Positions 1-6,738 of a stretch of DNA of 9,916 nt are shown here, piece by piece. Below the pieces are notes generated by a model that saw only the letters and a program-made list of their open reading frames with translations, searched no databases and had not been told where the DNA came from. The position numbers were made by a program, and so were the translations under genes. The DNA comes from Alphaproteobacteria bacterium (GTDB lineage: Bacteria > Pseudomonadota > Alphaproteobacteria > Rickettsiales > JABSSG01), in assembly GCA_022600235.1 (NCBI GenBank), contig JAHZKS010000028.1, forward strand, positions 1 to 9,916, given 5' to 3'. Each line of letters starts with the position of its first letter. Positions within the stretch are counted from its first letter, which is position 1.

Positions 1-2
1 AA

Positions 3-35
3 GTCAGACCAGAATTTTTATATTTCCAATTTTAA
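3..35 (+). CDS. C-terminal end of a probable MBOAT (AlgI-like) O-acyltransferase, partial
   Basis: Only the last ten codons and the TAA stop lie in the window. They read V-R-P-E-F-L-Y-F-Q-F-stop. A terminal F-[IL]-Y-F-Q-F is, from memory of the family, the usual end of membrane-bound O-acyltransferases of the AlgI type, which move an acyl group across the membrane for transfer to an extracytoplasmic polymer. The identification rests on this short tail and on the downstream gene, an SGNH-like protein starting 10 bp after the stop, which is the usual partner of such MBOAT proteins. Other reading frames across 1-45 are also open, so the call depends on motif memory. The upstream sequence would settle it. 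Confidence 0.6.
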   Translation, partial: VRPEFLYFQF

Positions 36-45
36 GTTATTTCTT

Positions 46-1410
46 ATGGCTAAATTTTCTATTCATAAAAAATTATTTATTATATTGATTCTTGGCCTTA
101 TATTACCATTATTAATATTATTTACCATAAATGCAAAGGAGGATTTTTTTCAGATTCTTTCGAGAAGCAAAGATACTACTCCTATATTTTCTGGAACGAT
201 TGAACAAGCAGTCAGACATCAAATCCCAAGTATAGCACGCTATCACAATAATTTTAATACCATCCTTGTAGGGAATTCACGACTAGCTAATGTGATACCC
301 TCAGAGGTTGAGCAGCTACTACCAAATTCAACAATAAGAAAATTTCCTCTCCCTGGCGCTGGATTCCAAGAAATAAGCTATGTTACAGACTACATTCTAG
401 AACAAAACAAAAAGGTAACAAAAGTTTTTATGATTTTTATGTTGAGTGATTTGTATAGCCCAAATAGCAGAAACTCTTTATTTCCTTTACCTGAAAGGAT
501 TTATGATACAAATAAATACAATGATTTTATAGAATTATTGAACCCTGATTTATTAAAATATGATCAATATAAGAAAAATATTAAATTACACAAATTAAGT
601 AAAGTTGACTGCAGCATCTCAGACTGCATTAAAGAGCAATTAGATGTTTTTGCTTCATGGTATCCAGGATATATTCATTTATTTGACCGACCAAAAAGAA
701 TATCAAACCTGTTGTCTATAGATCTGAATATTAATGTTCAAAATATTAACACTGAAATTCTTACTAAATTTAAGTCTACACAAAGTATAGACAGCACTTC
801 CAAACAATTATTAGAAGCAAATATAAAAAAATATTTAATCCCTTTAATTGATAAATTTCCACACATTAATTTCAATATTATTTTAATGCCCAAAGTTGCG
901 CCTTATGAATATGTATATATTAATGAGCACTTTTATGCCTTAGATGAGTTAACCAAACACTTATCCGACAAAGAAAATATAAACACCTATGCCTTTGGCA
1001 ATCAGCCATGGTTAAAAGATTTTCGTTTATGGCGTGATCATTATCATTTCCACCCTGAAGTATCTCGATATGTAATGATGAAAATTTCCAAAAACGAAAA
1101 CAATATAAACAAGTACACTTTGAATAAGTATAAGAAATCAGTTATAAGTAACCTATCAAGCTGGCAAATTCCAGAGAATTGGCTTCCAGCATATAAAGAT
1201 GATGAAGACCCTGATTCAAAAGGACTTACAGATCTAGAGGTCGCCAGAATTGTATATAATGAGCCTAAAATGACAAAGAAAGAATTTGATAAGATCTTAG
1301 ACAGAGTCGATATAGAGTCACTAGTACACAAATATTATTCCAATATTGGGTTACCAGAAAAAACAATATTTAATGAGATTGCTAGTTTACTAAAATCTTC
1401 AAACAATTAA
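46..1410 (+). CDS. Membrane-anchored SGNH/GDSL-like protein, probable partner of an MBOAT O-acyltransferase
   Basis: A 454-residue protein with a short basic N-terminus and one hydrophobic segment (about residues 9-28), suggesting an N-in anchor or uncleaved signal with the rest outside the cytoplasm. Two motifs match the SGNH hydrolase fold as used by AlgX/AlgJ- and DltD-like proteins: V-G-N-S-R at 75-79, with Ser78 as candidate nucleophile, and W-R-D-x-x-H-F at 329-335, with Asp331 and His334 as the candidate rest of the triad. The family role would be transfer or removal of acyl groups on an envelope polysaccharide. A lysine/acid-rich helical tail (about 381-454) follows the catalytic core and is not recognised. 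The ATG lies 10 bp after the MBOAT stop, without a clear Shine-Dalgarno, so coupled translation is likely. The frame is open upstream to the window edge, but that stretch overlaps the MBOAT tail. Substrate unknown; a plain hypothetical protein is the alternative. Confidence 0.65.
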   Translation: MAKFSIHKKLFIILILGLILPLLILFTINAKEDFFQILSRSKDTTPIFSGTIEQAVRHQIPSIARYHNNFNTILVGNSRLANVIPSEVEQLLPNSTIRKFPLPGAGFQEISYVTDYILEQNKKVTKVFMIFMLSDLYSPNSRNSLFPLPERIYDTNKYNDFIELLNPDLLKYDQYKKNIKLHKLSKVDCSISDCIKEQLDVFASWYPGYIHLFDRPKRISNLLSIDLNINVQNINTEILTKFKSTQSIDSTSKQLLEANIKKYLIPLIDKFPHINFNIILMPKVAPYEYVYINEHFYALDELTKHLSDKENINTYAFGNQPWLKDFRLWRDHYHFHPEVSRYVMMKISKNENNINKYTLNKYKKSVISNLSSWQIPENWLPAYKDDEDPDSKGLTDLEVARIVYNEPKMTKKEFDKILDRVDIESLVHKYYSNIGLPEKTIFNEIASLLKSSNN

Positions 1411-1463
1411 CTATTTTAGTATTACAATATTTGAAACATCTGATAAAACATTACTAAAATCTT
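1387..1463 (+). repeat. 13-bp direct repeat TTACTAAAATCTT (1387-1399 and 1451-1463)
   Basis: The same 13 bases occur at the 3' end of the SGNH-like gene and again 64 bp further on, in the convergent intergenic region. The first 10 bases (TTACTAAAAT) occur a third time at 2158-2167, just beyond the 5' end of the carbonic anhydrase gene, so copies flank that gene in the same orientation. In addition 1413-1421 and 1452-1460 form a 9-bp A/T-rich inverted repeat. These may be chance matches in AT-rich DNA or traces of insertion; no function is claimed. Confidence 0.4.
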
Positions 1464-1490
1464 ATCTTCTGTTACTTTAAACTACCTCTA

Positions 1491-1502
1491 GTCTGATCAG
1501 AC
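1491..1502. repeat. Perfect 12-bp palindrome GTCTGATCAGAC
   Basis: A perfect inverted repeat in the convergent gap between the SGNH-like gene and the carbonic anhydrase gene, 7 bp beyond the carbonic anhydrase stop. It could fold as a short stem with a 4-base loop, or bind a dimeric protein. No adjoining U-run makes it a convincing terminator, and the half-site is not one I recognise. Confidence 0.4.
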
Positions 1503-1509
1503 ACATATT

Positions 1510-2136
1510 CTACTTTTCTTTAAAATCCACAACACCAGTTGTTACATTATACATACCACCAACAATAGTAATTTCTTTTCTAGTCAGCATTTCTTTAAGA
1601 ATATCACTTTGTTTTTCAATTTGGTCAGTCACTAGTTCAACATTAATTGAAGCAACATTGTCAACGAAGTCTTTGTTTTTTGAAGTTCTATCTAGCGTTG
1701 TAGATTTTTCTTCTTCTATTGCTGGAGTTATTTTACTAAGCAATGCACTTAACTTACCCATTCTAACTTGATCACATGCGCCCTGTATAGCACCACAACT
1801 AGTGTGTCCTAAAACCATAATTAGCTTTACTCCAGCAACTTTACAAGCAAACTCCATGCTCCCTATAATGTCATCATTTAGAATGTTACCAGCAATTCTA
1901 CAGCTAAAAATATCCCCAAGACCCTGATCAAATATCAATTCAGCAGATGTACGAGAGTCAATACAACTAAGAATAATTGCAAATGGATGTTGCCCACCTG
2001 ATGTATTATTGACTTGCTCTAATAAGTTACGGTTAACTTTGAGGTTCTCAATAAAACGCTTATTGCCATCTTTTAAAATTTGTATTGCCTTTTCGGGGCT
2101 CAGAGAATCTCTTTCTTCTTTTGTCAAAGTAATCAT
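1510..2136 (-). CDS. Beta-class carbonic anhydrase
   Basis: Interconverts CO2 and bicarbonate, supplying bicarbonate for carboxylases and buffering pH; probably cytoplasmic, since no signal peptide is visible. The zinc site of the beta class is complete in this 208-residue protein: C-I-D-S-R near 58-62 gives Cys58 plus the Asp60/Arg62 pair, and H-T-S-C near 111-114 gives His111 and Cys114. Conserved blocks A-G-N-I near 82-85 and G-M-Y-N-V-T-T-G-V-V near the C-terminus also fit. The start chosen is the ATG at 2136, because a G6 run at 2147-2152 lies about 10 bases upstream as a Shine-Dalgarno-like element. A GTG at 2154 and an ATG at 2145 are possible in-frame alternatives, and the extra residues look unlike the family. 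The gene follows rpmE on the same strand after roughly 90 bp. Confidence 0.92.
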   Translation of the reverse strand: MITLTKEERDSLSPEKAIQILKDGNKRFIENLKVNRNLLEQVNNTSGGQHPFAIILSCIDSRTSAELIFDQGLGDIFSCRIAGNILNDDIIGSMEFACKVAGVKLIMVLGHTSCGAIQGACDQVRMGKLSALLSKITPAIEEEKSTTLDRTSKNKDFVDNVASINVELVTDQIEKQSDILKEMLTRKEITIVGGMYNVTTGVVDFKEK

Positions 2137-2168
2137 GAATCGCATACCCCCCACATTTTACTAAAATT

Positions 2169-2198
2169 CCTAAAAACCTTAGGTGCTTCTTTGGAAGC
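2169..2198 (-). terminator. Two small tandem hairpins between rpmE and the carbonic anhydrase gene
   Basis: Reading the - strand from the rpmE stop, GCTTC-CAAA-GAAGC (2198-2185) is followed by CCTAA-GGTTT-TTAGG (2183-2169), each a 5-bp stem, with a short T run inside the second. They could attenuate transcription from the ribosomal protein genes into the carbonic anhydrase gene, or be chance structure. Neither stem is strong. Confidence 0.3.
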
Positions 2199-2225
2199 TT
2201 ACGTACAAAATAGTATTATGCCTTA

Positions 2226-2519
2226 TTACTCAGATTTGCTCTCAGTAGCATCATCTTTTTTTTCTTTCTCTACAGCAGGAGCTGAAGAATTAGAAGACTT
2301 AGTTGAAAAACTCATGTTACCGAATTTTTCTTTAAACTTTGTTACCTTAGCGTTACTCTCATTAGCAGAAGCAACACCTTTCTTTGTCCATGCAGGATGT
2401 TTCCTAAAATCTACGTCTAAGAATAACTTTTCTTCACTAAAAGTAGAGTATGTTTCAAAAGTATCTCCTTTTGGGAACTGAACTGTAATTTTATTATATT
2501 TAGGATGTATATCTCTCAT
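2226..2519 (-). CDS. rpmE: 50S ribosomal protein L31, zinc-free type with acidic C-terminal tail
   Basis: A component of the large subunit, at the bridge to the small subunit in known ribosomes. The 97-residue protein starts M-R-D-I-H-P-K-Y and continues through F-E-T-Y-S-T and H-P-A-W-T to V-T-K-F-K-E-K-F, the alphaproteobacterial L31 pattern. It contains no cysteine, so it is the C-minus form that does not bind zinc. The core ends near residue 70. The remaining 27 residues are Ser, Glu, Lys and Asp rich and unlike the usual length of about 70-80. The gene starts 4 bp after the rpmB stop, so the two are cotranscribed and probably translationally coupled; only a weak AAGG precedes the ATG, inside the rpmB stop region. 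Confidence 0.93.
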   Translation of the reverse strand: MRDIHPKYNKITVQFPKGDTFETYSTFSEEKLFLDVDFRKHPAWTKKGVASANESNAKVTKFKEKFGNMSFSTKSSNSSAPAVEKEKKDDATESKSE

Positions 2520-2523
2520 AGCC

Positions 2524-3009
2524 TTATTTTGTTTTCTTTTCTGTTGTTGATTTAGAAACCGCTTTTTTATTCTCTTTAGGCTTCACAGCTGACTTCTTTA
2601 CATCTTTCTTTGTTTCTTTTGAAGATGCATCCGCTTTCGCCTTTGCTTTCTTTGCAATTCTTTTTTTAGGTCTTTCTGATTCTTTAACCTTACTTTTCAG
2701 AACTTTCTGTTCCTGTTCTTTACCAGATTTCTCAAGTGCAGCAACAACTTTAGCTCTTAAAGATCTAGCACTTGTAGTTAATTTTCTTGGCTGTGAAGAT
2801 AATAAAAATCCATCCAATCCACCTTTAAAATCAACAGTACGAAGTGTTTTAACAGCGATTTTCAACCTAAATGACTGACCTAAAGCTTCACTAAACAATG
2901 TGATTTGCTGAAGATTTGGTAAAAATTTTCTTCTAGTTTTTCTCTTGGAATGGGATACTTTATTTCCTGTTAATATACCCAACCCAGTTAATTCGCAAGA
3001 TCTTGGCAT
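2524..3009 (-). CDS. rpmB: 50S ribosomal protein L28 with a long lysine-rich C-terminal extension
   Basis: The first 95 residues match bacterial L28: M-P-R-S-C-E-L-T-G at the N-terminus, G-N-x-V-S-H-S at 15-21, R-R-K-F-L-P-N-L at 26-33, and the K-G-G-L-D-G-F-L-L block at 62-70. Bacterial L28 is normally about 80-100 residues, whereas this one has 161. The extra part (about 96-161) is dominated by Lys, Ala, Ser and Glu with repeated K-K and K-x-K patterns and no predicted globular fold, so it is probably a disordered RNA-binding tail. AAAGG lies 9 bases before the ATG. It is the first gene of the rpmB-rpmE pair and is preceded by a 186-bp gap holding the upstream operon's terminator and a candidate promoter. 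Confidence 0.93.
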   Translation of the reverse strand: MPRSCELTGLGILTGNKVSHSKRKTRRKFLPNLQQITLFSEALGQSFRLKIAVKTLRTVDFKGGLDGFLLSSQPRKLTTSARSLRAKVVAALEKSGKEQEQKVLKSKVKESERPKKRIAKKAKAKADASSKETKKDVKKSAVKPKENKKAVSKSTTEKKTK

Positions 3010-3062
3010 TTTCTATAACCTTTATTCTGGTGCACTTGAATTAAATAACGAGGTCGTAATCT

Positions 3063-3086
3063 ATTATATTTACCCAACACAGTCAA
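3063..3086 (-). promoter_or_regulatory. Candidate promoter elements upstream of rpmB
   Basis: On the - strand a perfect TATAAT (3068-3063) lies about 54 bp before the rpmB start. A TTGACT (3086-3081) is upstream, but only 12 bases separate the two, well short of the usual 16-18. Either TATAAT works with a weak -35, or TTGACT pairs with TAGATT 17 bases downstream. The gap must contain the rpmB promoter, since a terminator precedes it; the exact boxes are uncertain. Confidence 0.4.
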
Positions 3087-3137
3087 GTATAAATATTTAA
3101 TTTTCTTAAGCGAAAGAAGTATTCTAGAAGAATGAAA

Positions 3138-3174
3138 GGGCCTATATTAACAAGGAAATTCCTTTAATAAGCCC
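3138..3174 (-). terminator. Probable rho-independent terminator of the pgeF-ccmC-fdxA-M48-dsbA operon
   Basis: An imperfect inverted repeat with GGGC and GCCC at the base and AAGGA/TCCTT near the tip begins about 22 bases after the stop of the DsbA-like gene. On the - strand it is followed by TTTCATTCTTCT, a pyrimidine tract rich in T. On the + strand there is no such tract, so it is read as acting only on the - strand. Confidence 0.6.
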
Positions 3175-3195
3175 TAACTGATTTCTTGAGCACAT

Positions 3196-4308
3196 TTATT
3201 TTCTTGACTTAGAATCTCCAAGCAGGTCCTTAAAACCTTCATAACTCAAACTTCCAGGGACTAGCTCTCCTTTTACTATGAATGTTGGAACCCCTCTCAT
3301 ACCAACGTTCTGAGCTATCTCTAGATTCTCATTTACAAGTTTTTGTATATCTTGAGATTTCATCTCTTTTGTTAACGCATCTGTAGACAATCCATGCTTC
3401 CTAGCTATATCTAGTATTGAATTATCATCGATTGTAGGAGAATTGATCAAATCTTCATGAAACTTTTCAAAATGATCTGGGAATAGTTTCCACACAGACA
3501 AAGATGCTCTAACAGCTTCTGCAGAGTTCTTTCCTAACACTGGCACTGGCTGAAGTATAAGCTTAACATCAGGGTAATCTTTTAATACTCTTTCTAATAC
3601 GATATGACTTCTCCTACAATAGCTACATTTATAGTCAAAGAATTCTACTATTTTGGTATTACCTTTTGAGTTACCCAAGTAAGGTCTGTTGCTGGTAATT
3701 TTTTCCATATTATCTTTTAGATAGCTTTTGGATTTAACATCTCTATCTTTTGACATTTTTTCATTAAGATTTTGCAATGCCTTAGCAACCACCTCAGGAT
3801 TAGATTCTATATATTTACGAACCACCTCTTCTATTTCTTTGTCATCCTGCACTGGCATACCATGAACTGAATCTACTGGAGCAGATTCCGGCACCGCTTT
3901 CACAGAAGGCTGAGCAACTGCACCTTGCGAATCACCATGAGTGTGAGGTATATCTTTCTTATGCAAATCTTTATGAGCATTTTTTGCACTCACAGATGGA
4001 GCTGTTTTTGGCTGCACCGCTGGAATCACAGGAGCGCCTGATCCATCATGAGTATGACTTACCTCTTTCTGATCTTTATCATCACCAAAATGCAGGTATT
4101 GCTGAGCGAAAAATAACAAACCAACAAATATTATTAATCCCAGAACAAGAAGACCTTTACTCTTAAATATGCTAGAACCTTCTGATGCATCCCCTTCTTC
4201 GTTCTCATCTAAATCATCTTCTGGCTCACTAACACCTTCCTGAGCAGCATCATCTTTTTTTTCTTCTAAATCTTGATTGTCATCATTCTGATTCTCATCT
4301 TTACTCAT
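3196..4308 (-). CDS. Membrane-tethered DsbA/Com1-like thiol-disulfide oxidoreductase
   Basis: Introduces or shuffles disulfide bonds in envelope proteins. The 370 residues fall into four parts. Residues 1-48 are strongly acidic and low in complexity, probably cytoplasmic. Residues 52-68 form one membrane helix. Residues 75-155 are a Pro/Ala/His linker with two H-T-H clusters, at 85-87 and 122-124, set in similar sequence. A thioredoxin-fold DsbA domain follows from about 155, with the active site Y-K-C-S-Y-C-R-R at 226-233 (Cys228, Cys231) and the cis-proline loop G-V-P-T-F at 339-343 (Pro341). Family members commonly have a cleaved signal and no long acidic N-terminus, so the first 155 residues are unusual. 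AGGAG sits 6 bases before the ATG, 13 bp after the stop of the M48 gene, so it is the last gene of the operon. The symbol is left empty because DsbA, Com1 and DsbG-like groups cannot be separated here. Confidence 0.88.
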   Translation of the reverse strand: MSKDENQNDDNQDLEEKKDDAAQEGVSEPEDDLDENEEGDASEGSSIFKSKGLLVLGLIIFVGLLFFAQQYLHFGDDKDQKEVSHTHDGSGAPVIPAVQPKTAPSVSAKNAHKDLHKKDIPHTHGDSQGAVAQPSVKAVPESAPVDSVHGMPVQDDKEIEEVVRKYIESNPEVVAKALQNLNEKMSKDRDVKSKSYLKDNMEKITSNRPYLGNSKGNTKIVEFFDYKCSYCRRSHIVLERVLKDYPDVKLILQPVPVLGKNSAEAVRASLSVWKLFPDHFEKFHEDLINSPTIDDNSILDIARKHGLSTDALTKEMKSQDIQKLVNENLEIAQNVGMRGVPTFIVKGELVPGSLSYEGFKDLLGDSKSRK

Positions 4309-4321
4309 AAAGGTCTCCTAA

Positions 4322-5662
4322 TTATTTTGTTACATTTAAATTACGCACTGCAGAGATTATATCTTCAATCTTTATCTTTAGTCTAGCACGATTTTTTGAA
4401 TATTTCTCTGCTAACTTTGCAAATCTACTAGCATCTTCATACCTACGTTGCATTAGAGCTTCCTCAGCCAACATTAAATTTGTATAGCCTAAATCTCCTA
4501 ATTTTCCATATGCTGTTGCTAAAATTCTATATATATAAGGATTTTTCATATTTGAAGCTAAAACTTCTTCTAACAATCCCACAACTTCCCTTAGTGCCAT
4601 TTTCTTCTTTTTCTCATCTGAGAAATAATCTACAGAATTTGCTAACACCACAGCATACTCAGCTTTAGTTATAGGATTATCAACATATGATATAGACTTT
4701 TTATACGATGCAATAGCTCCTTTTAAATCACCTGCTCTAAAAAGAATTTGACCTTTCAGCTCATAAAGATATCCATTTTCTGACTCCCTATCTATAAGTT
4801 CATTTATTATCTTGATTGCTGCAGCTGTATCATTTCTTTCATATAATAAGATTGCTCTCTGATATTTGACTGCAAAAGGATCAAGATCTTCTTGGTAAAT
4901 CTTTGAATTACGAGTCACTGGCATTAAGAAGCCTCTAAGCTTAGCTACAATACGAGCATATATTTTCCTTTCTTCATCTGAAGATCCAAAGGATTTATTT
5001 TCTTTATCATAAGCAATTTTTAATGATGCTAGTCTATTTGAACTTAACGGATGCGTTACACTATAAGGATTAATCTCACCGAATTCTTGTTCTTTCCTTG
5101 AAAAATATTTCTGAATATTTAATATGCCGATCACCGAATTCTGGCTATCATGAAGAAACCTTACTGCTGCTTGATCAGCTGCTGCCTCCTGAGATCTAGA
5201 ATAAGCAAGATAATCTCTACTAAACAAATGTGATTGCCCCAAAGCACCACCAACAACTGCATCTGCATTACCACTTACAGCCGCAACCGCACCTAAAAGC
5301 CCCATAGCAATCATAGATTGTTTTTGAATTTCACGGATTTTCTCATCTCTTCTAGCTAAGTGCCCACCTTGTATATGACCTAGCTCGTGAGCTACTACAC
5401 CTTTTAGCACATCTGGATCATTAAAAGCTGCTATAAGTTCGGTGCTAATAAAAATATTACGGCCATTATATACAAATGCATTTATGTTATCATCAAGAAG
5501 AATATAGAATTTTATATCATTTGGCTGAGCACCAGATGCTTCAAAAATAGGAGTCACTAATTTTTTAATCACATCTTCAATTTCACTATCAACTATTTGT
5601 ACCGCTGAAGCTTGAAAATGAAAGGTTATAGGTAATAGGAGAAAATATATAAATTGACGCAA
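4322..5662 (-). CDS. M48-family zinc metalloprotease with TPR-like C-terminal repeats (BepA/YfgC-like)
   Basis: A periplasmic metalloprotease of the kind that degrades or helps assemble outer-membrane proteins. Numbered from the start chosen here (446 residues), the zinc site is H-E-L-G-H at 92-96 in the context V-V-A-H-E-L-G-H-I-Q-G-G-H, with the glutamate ligand in S-Q-E-A-A-A-D at about 159. The second half holds helical tetratricopeptide-like repeats (for example Y-Q-R-A-I-L-L-Y and G-A-I-A-S-Y-K-K-S-I), as in BepA. A longer in-frame ATG at 5743 would overlap the ferredoxin gene by 71 bp. The TTG at 5662, 10 bp beyond the ferredoxin stop, instead gives a clean signal peptide: R-Q-F, a hydrophobic run I-Y-F-L-L-L-P-I-T-F, then a cleavage site after A-S-A. 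I prefer it, although AGGG is only two bases away. In E. coli, BepA acts with disulfide formation on LptD, which fits the DsbA-like gene directly downstream. Confidence 0.88.
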   Translation of the reverse strand: MRQFIYFLLLPITFHFQASAVQIVDSEIEDVIKKLVTPIFEASGAQPNDIKFYILLDDNINAFVYNGRNIFISTELIAAFNDPDVLKGVVAHELGHIQGGHLARRDEKIREIQKQSMIAMGLLGAVAAVSGNADAVVGGALGQSHLFSRDYLAYSRSQEAAADQAAVRFLHDSQNSVIGILNIQKYFSRKEQEFGEINPYSVTHPLSSNRLASLKIAYDKENKSFGSSDEERKIYARIVAKLRGFLMPVTRNSKIYQEDLDPFAVKYQRAILLYERNDTAAAIKIINELIDRESENGYLYELKGQILFRAGDLKGAIASYKKSISYVDNPITKAEYAVVLANSVDYFSDEKKKKMALREVVGLLEEVLASNMKNPYIYRILATAYGKLGDLGYTNLMLAEEALMQRRYEDASRFAKLAEKYSKNRARLKIKIEDIISAVRNLNVTK

Positions 5663-5672
5663 CGCCCTGAGA

Positions 5673-6005
5673 TTAAGAGTTACCAGGAGAAGGGTCAAAG
5701 TACTTCGTAAATTTCTCAGTTTCATTCTCATGATTTTCTGCACCTTCTAAAGGTAGTTTTTTTTCAGTAATCTTAGGCCATTTAGATGAGTACTCTCTAT
5801 TCACCTCAATCATTTCTATAAGATCTTCTGATTCAGGCTTTATAGCCTCTATAGGACATTCTGGTTCGCATACCCCACAATCTATACATTCATCAGGATT
5901 AATTACTATCATATTATTCCCTTCATAGAAACAATCCACAGGGCAGACTTCAACGCAGTCTGTATATTTACACTTTATACAAGATTCAGTAACAACAAAA
6001 GTCAT
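5673..6005 (-). CDS. fdxA: 7Fe ferredoxin (one 3Fe-4S and one 4Fe-4S cluster)
   Basis: A small cytoplasmic electron carrier. Its 110 residues include nine cysteines in the Azotobacter FdI pattern shifted by one: Cys9, Cys17 and Cys50 for the 3Fe-4S cluster; Cys21, Cys40, Cys43 and Cys46 for the 4Fe-4S cluster; Cys12 and Cys25 free. The text T-D-C-V-E-V-C-P-V-D-C-F-Y-E-G is highly typical, as are the K-W-P-x-I-T-x-K-K block and the end K-Y-F-D-P-S-P-G of alphaproteobacterial FdxA. No strong Shine-Dalgarno precedes the ATG. A TATAAT on the - strand (6028-6023), 18 bp upstream, could be an internal -10, but no good -35 accompanies it. It lies 28 bp after ccmC and just before the M48 gene, so it is read as part of the operon. 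Its electron partner cannot be inferred here. Confidence 0.95.
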   Translation of the reverse strand: MTFVVTESCIKCKYTDCVEVCPVDCFYEGNNMIVINPDECIDCGVCEPECPIEAIKPESEDLIEMIEVNREYSSKWPKITEKKLPLEGAENHENETEKFTKYFDPSPGNS

Positions 6006-6033
6006 AATATATGAATGTATTAATTATACTTAT

Positions 6034-6738
6034 TTAACTAGATGATATATATCTAATTCGCAATATTTTTTTTCTAATAATCTCTGATCTAATTCTTAAA
6101 ATCAGAATAAAGCAAAAAAATGCTACAGAACCCATAAACATCAACATCAATGGAAGCAACATATCAGAATGAATTGCAGGTCCTCCAGACCTAAAAACGC
6201 TAGCAGGCTGATGCAATGTTGCCCATATATCTACTGAGAATTTTATAATAGGTATATTAACTAGACCAACTATTGCTAAAATAGCAGGAGCATCACTTTT
6301 TACCAAGTCATCACGAACTGAGTTAAAAAGAGCTATATAACCAAGATAAAAGAAAAATAGAATGAGCATAGATGTGAGTCTTGCATCCCATACCCACCAT
6401 GTTCCCCAAACTGGCTGCCCCCAAAACGCACCAGTAACAAGTGTAATAAGTGCAAAACCAGCCCCTATCACAGCAGCTTGGTTTGCTATTATATCAAGAA
6501 ATTGATTTCTCCATATAATATATATAATGCTACAACTACCCATAAGAATATATATTCCTAAAGCCATCCATGCAGATGGCACATGCACATACATAATTCT
6601 TACAAAATCTGATTGCTGATAATCTGCAGGAGAAACGAATGAAAAATATAACCCTAAAGCAAAAAAAACTACACTCGCAATTAAGCTAGTATAGAAAAAT
6701 GGCCTCTCTAACTTATCAAATAAACTTAAGTTAATCAT
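6034..6738 (-). CDS. ccmC: Haem-handling protein CcmC of cytochrome c maturation
   Basis: CcmC presents haem to the chaperone CcmE in the system I pathway of cytochrome c maturation in the inner membrane. The 234-residue protein has about six membrane segments (for example around 16-34, 56-75, 88-105, 121-139, 152-168 and 195-215). The tryptophan-rich motif W-G-T-W-W-V-W-D is at 111-118, with conserved histidines flanking it at 52 (V-H-V-P-S-A-W) and 176 (L-H-Q-P). These are the haem ligands and WWD signature of the family, and the length is normal. Its ATG overlaps the pgeF stop by 4 bp (ATGA), so translation is coupled. Other ccm genes are not in the window; scattering of ccm genes is common in Rickettsiales, so this is not evidence of an incomplete pathway. 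Confidence 0.95.
   Translation of the reverse strand: MINLSLFDKLERPFFYTSLIASVVFFALGLYFSFVSPADYQQSDFVRIMYVHVPSAWMALGIYILMGSCSIIYIIWRNQFLDIIANQAAVIGAGFALITLVTGAFWGQPVWGTWWVWDARLTSMLILFFFYLGYIALFNSVRDDLVKSDAPAILAIVGLVNIPIIKFSVDIWATLHQPASVFRSGGPAIHSDMLLPLMLMFMGSVAFFCFILILRIRSEIIRKKILRIRYISSS

Noticed and set aside
1..45. In-frame upstream extension of the SGNH-like protein to the window edge
   Set aside because: The frame is open, but another frame encodes the MBOAT-like tail and stops 10 bp before the ATG at 46, and that ATG begins a sensible basic-then-hydrophobic N-terminus.
2080..2481. Open frame of 133 codons on the + strand
   Set aside because: It lies antisense to the carbonic anhydrase 5' end and rpmE, both clear family members, and its protein resembles nothing; it is a shadow frame.
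3010..3195. A tRNA, small RNA gene or small protein in the longest gap
   Set aside because: No cloverleaf or T-loop sequence and no convincing small reading frame was seen; the gap is accounted for by a terminator and the rpmB promoter region.
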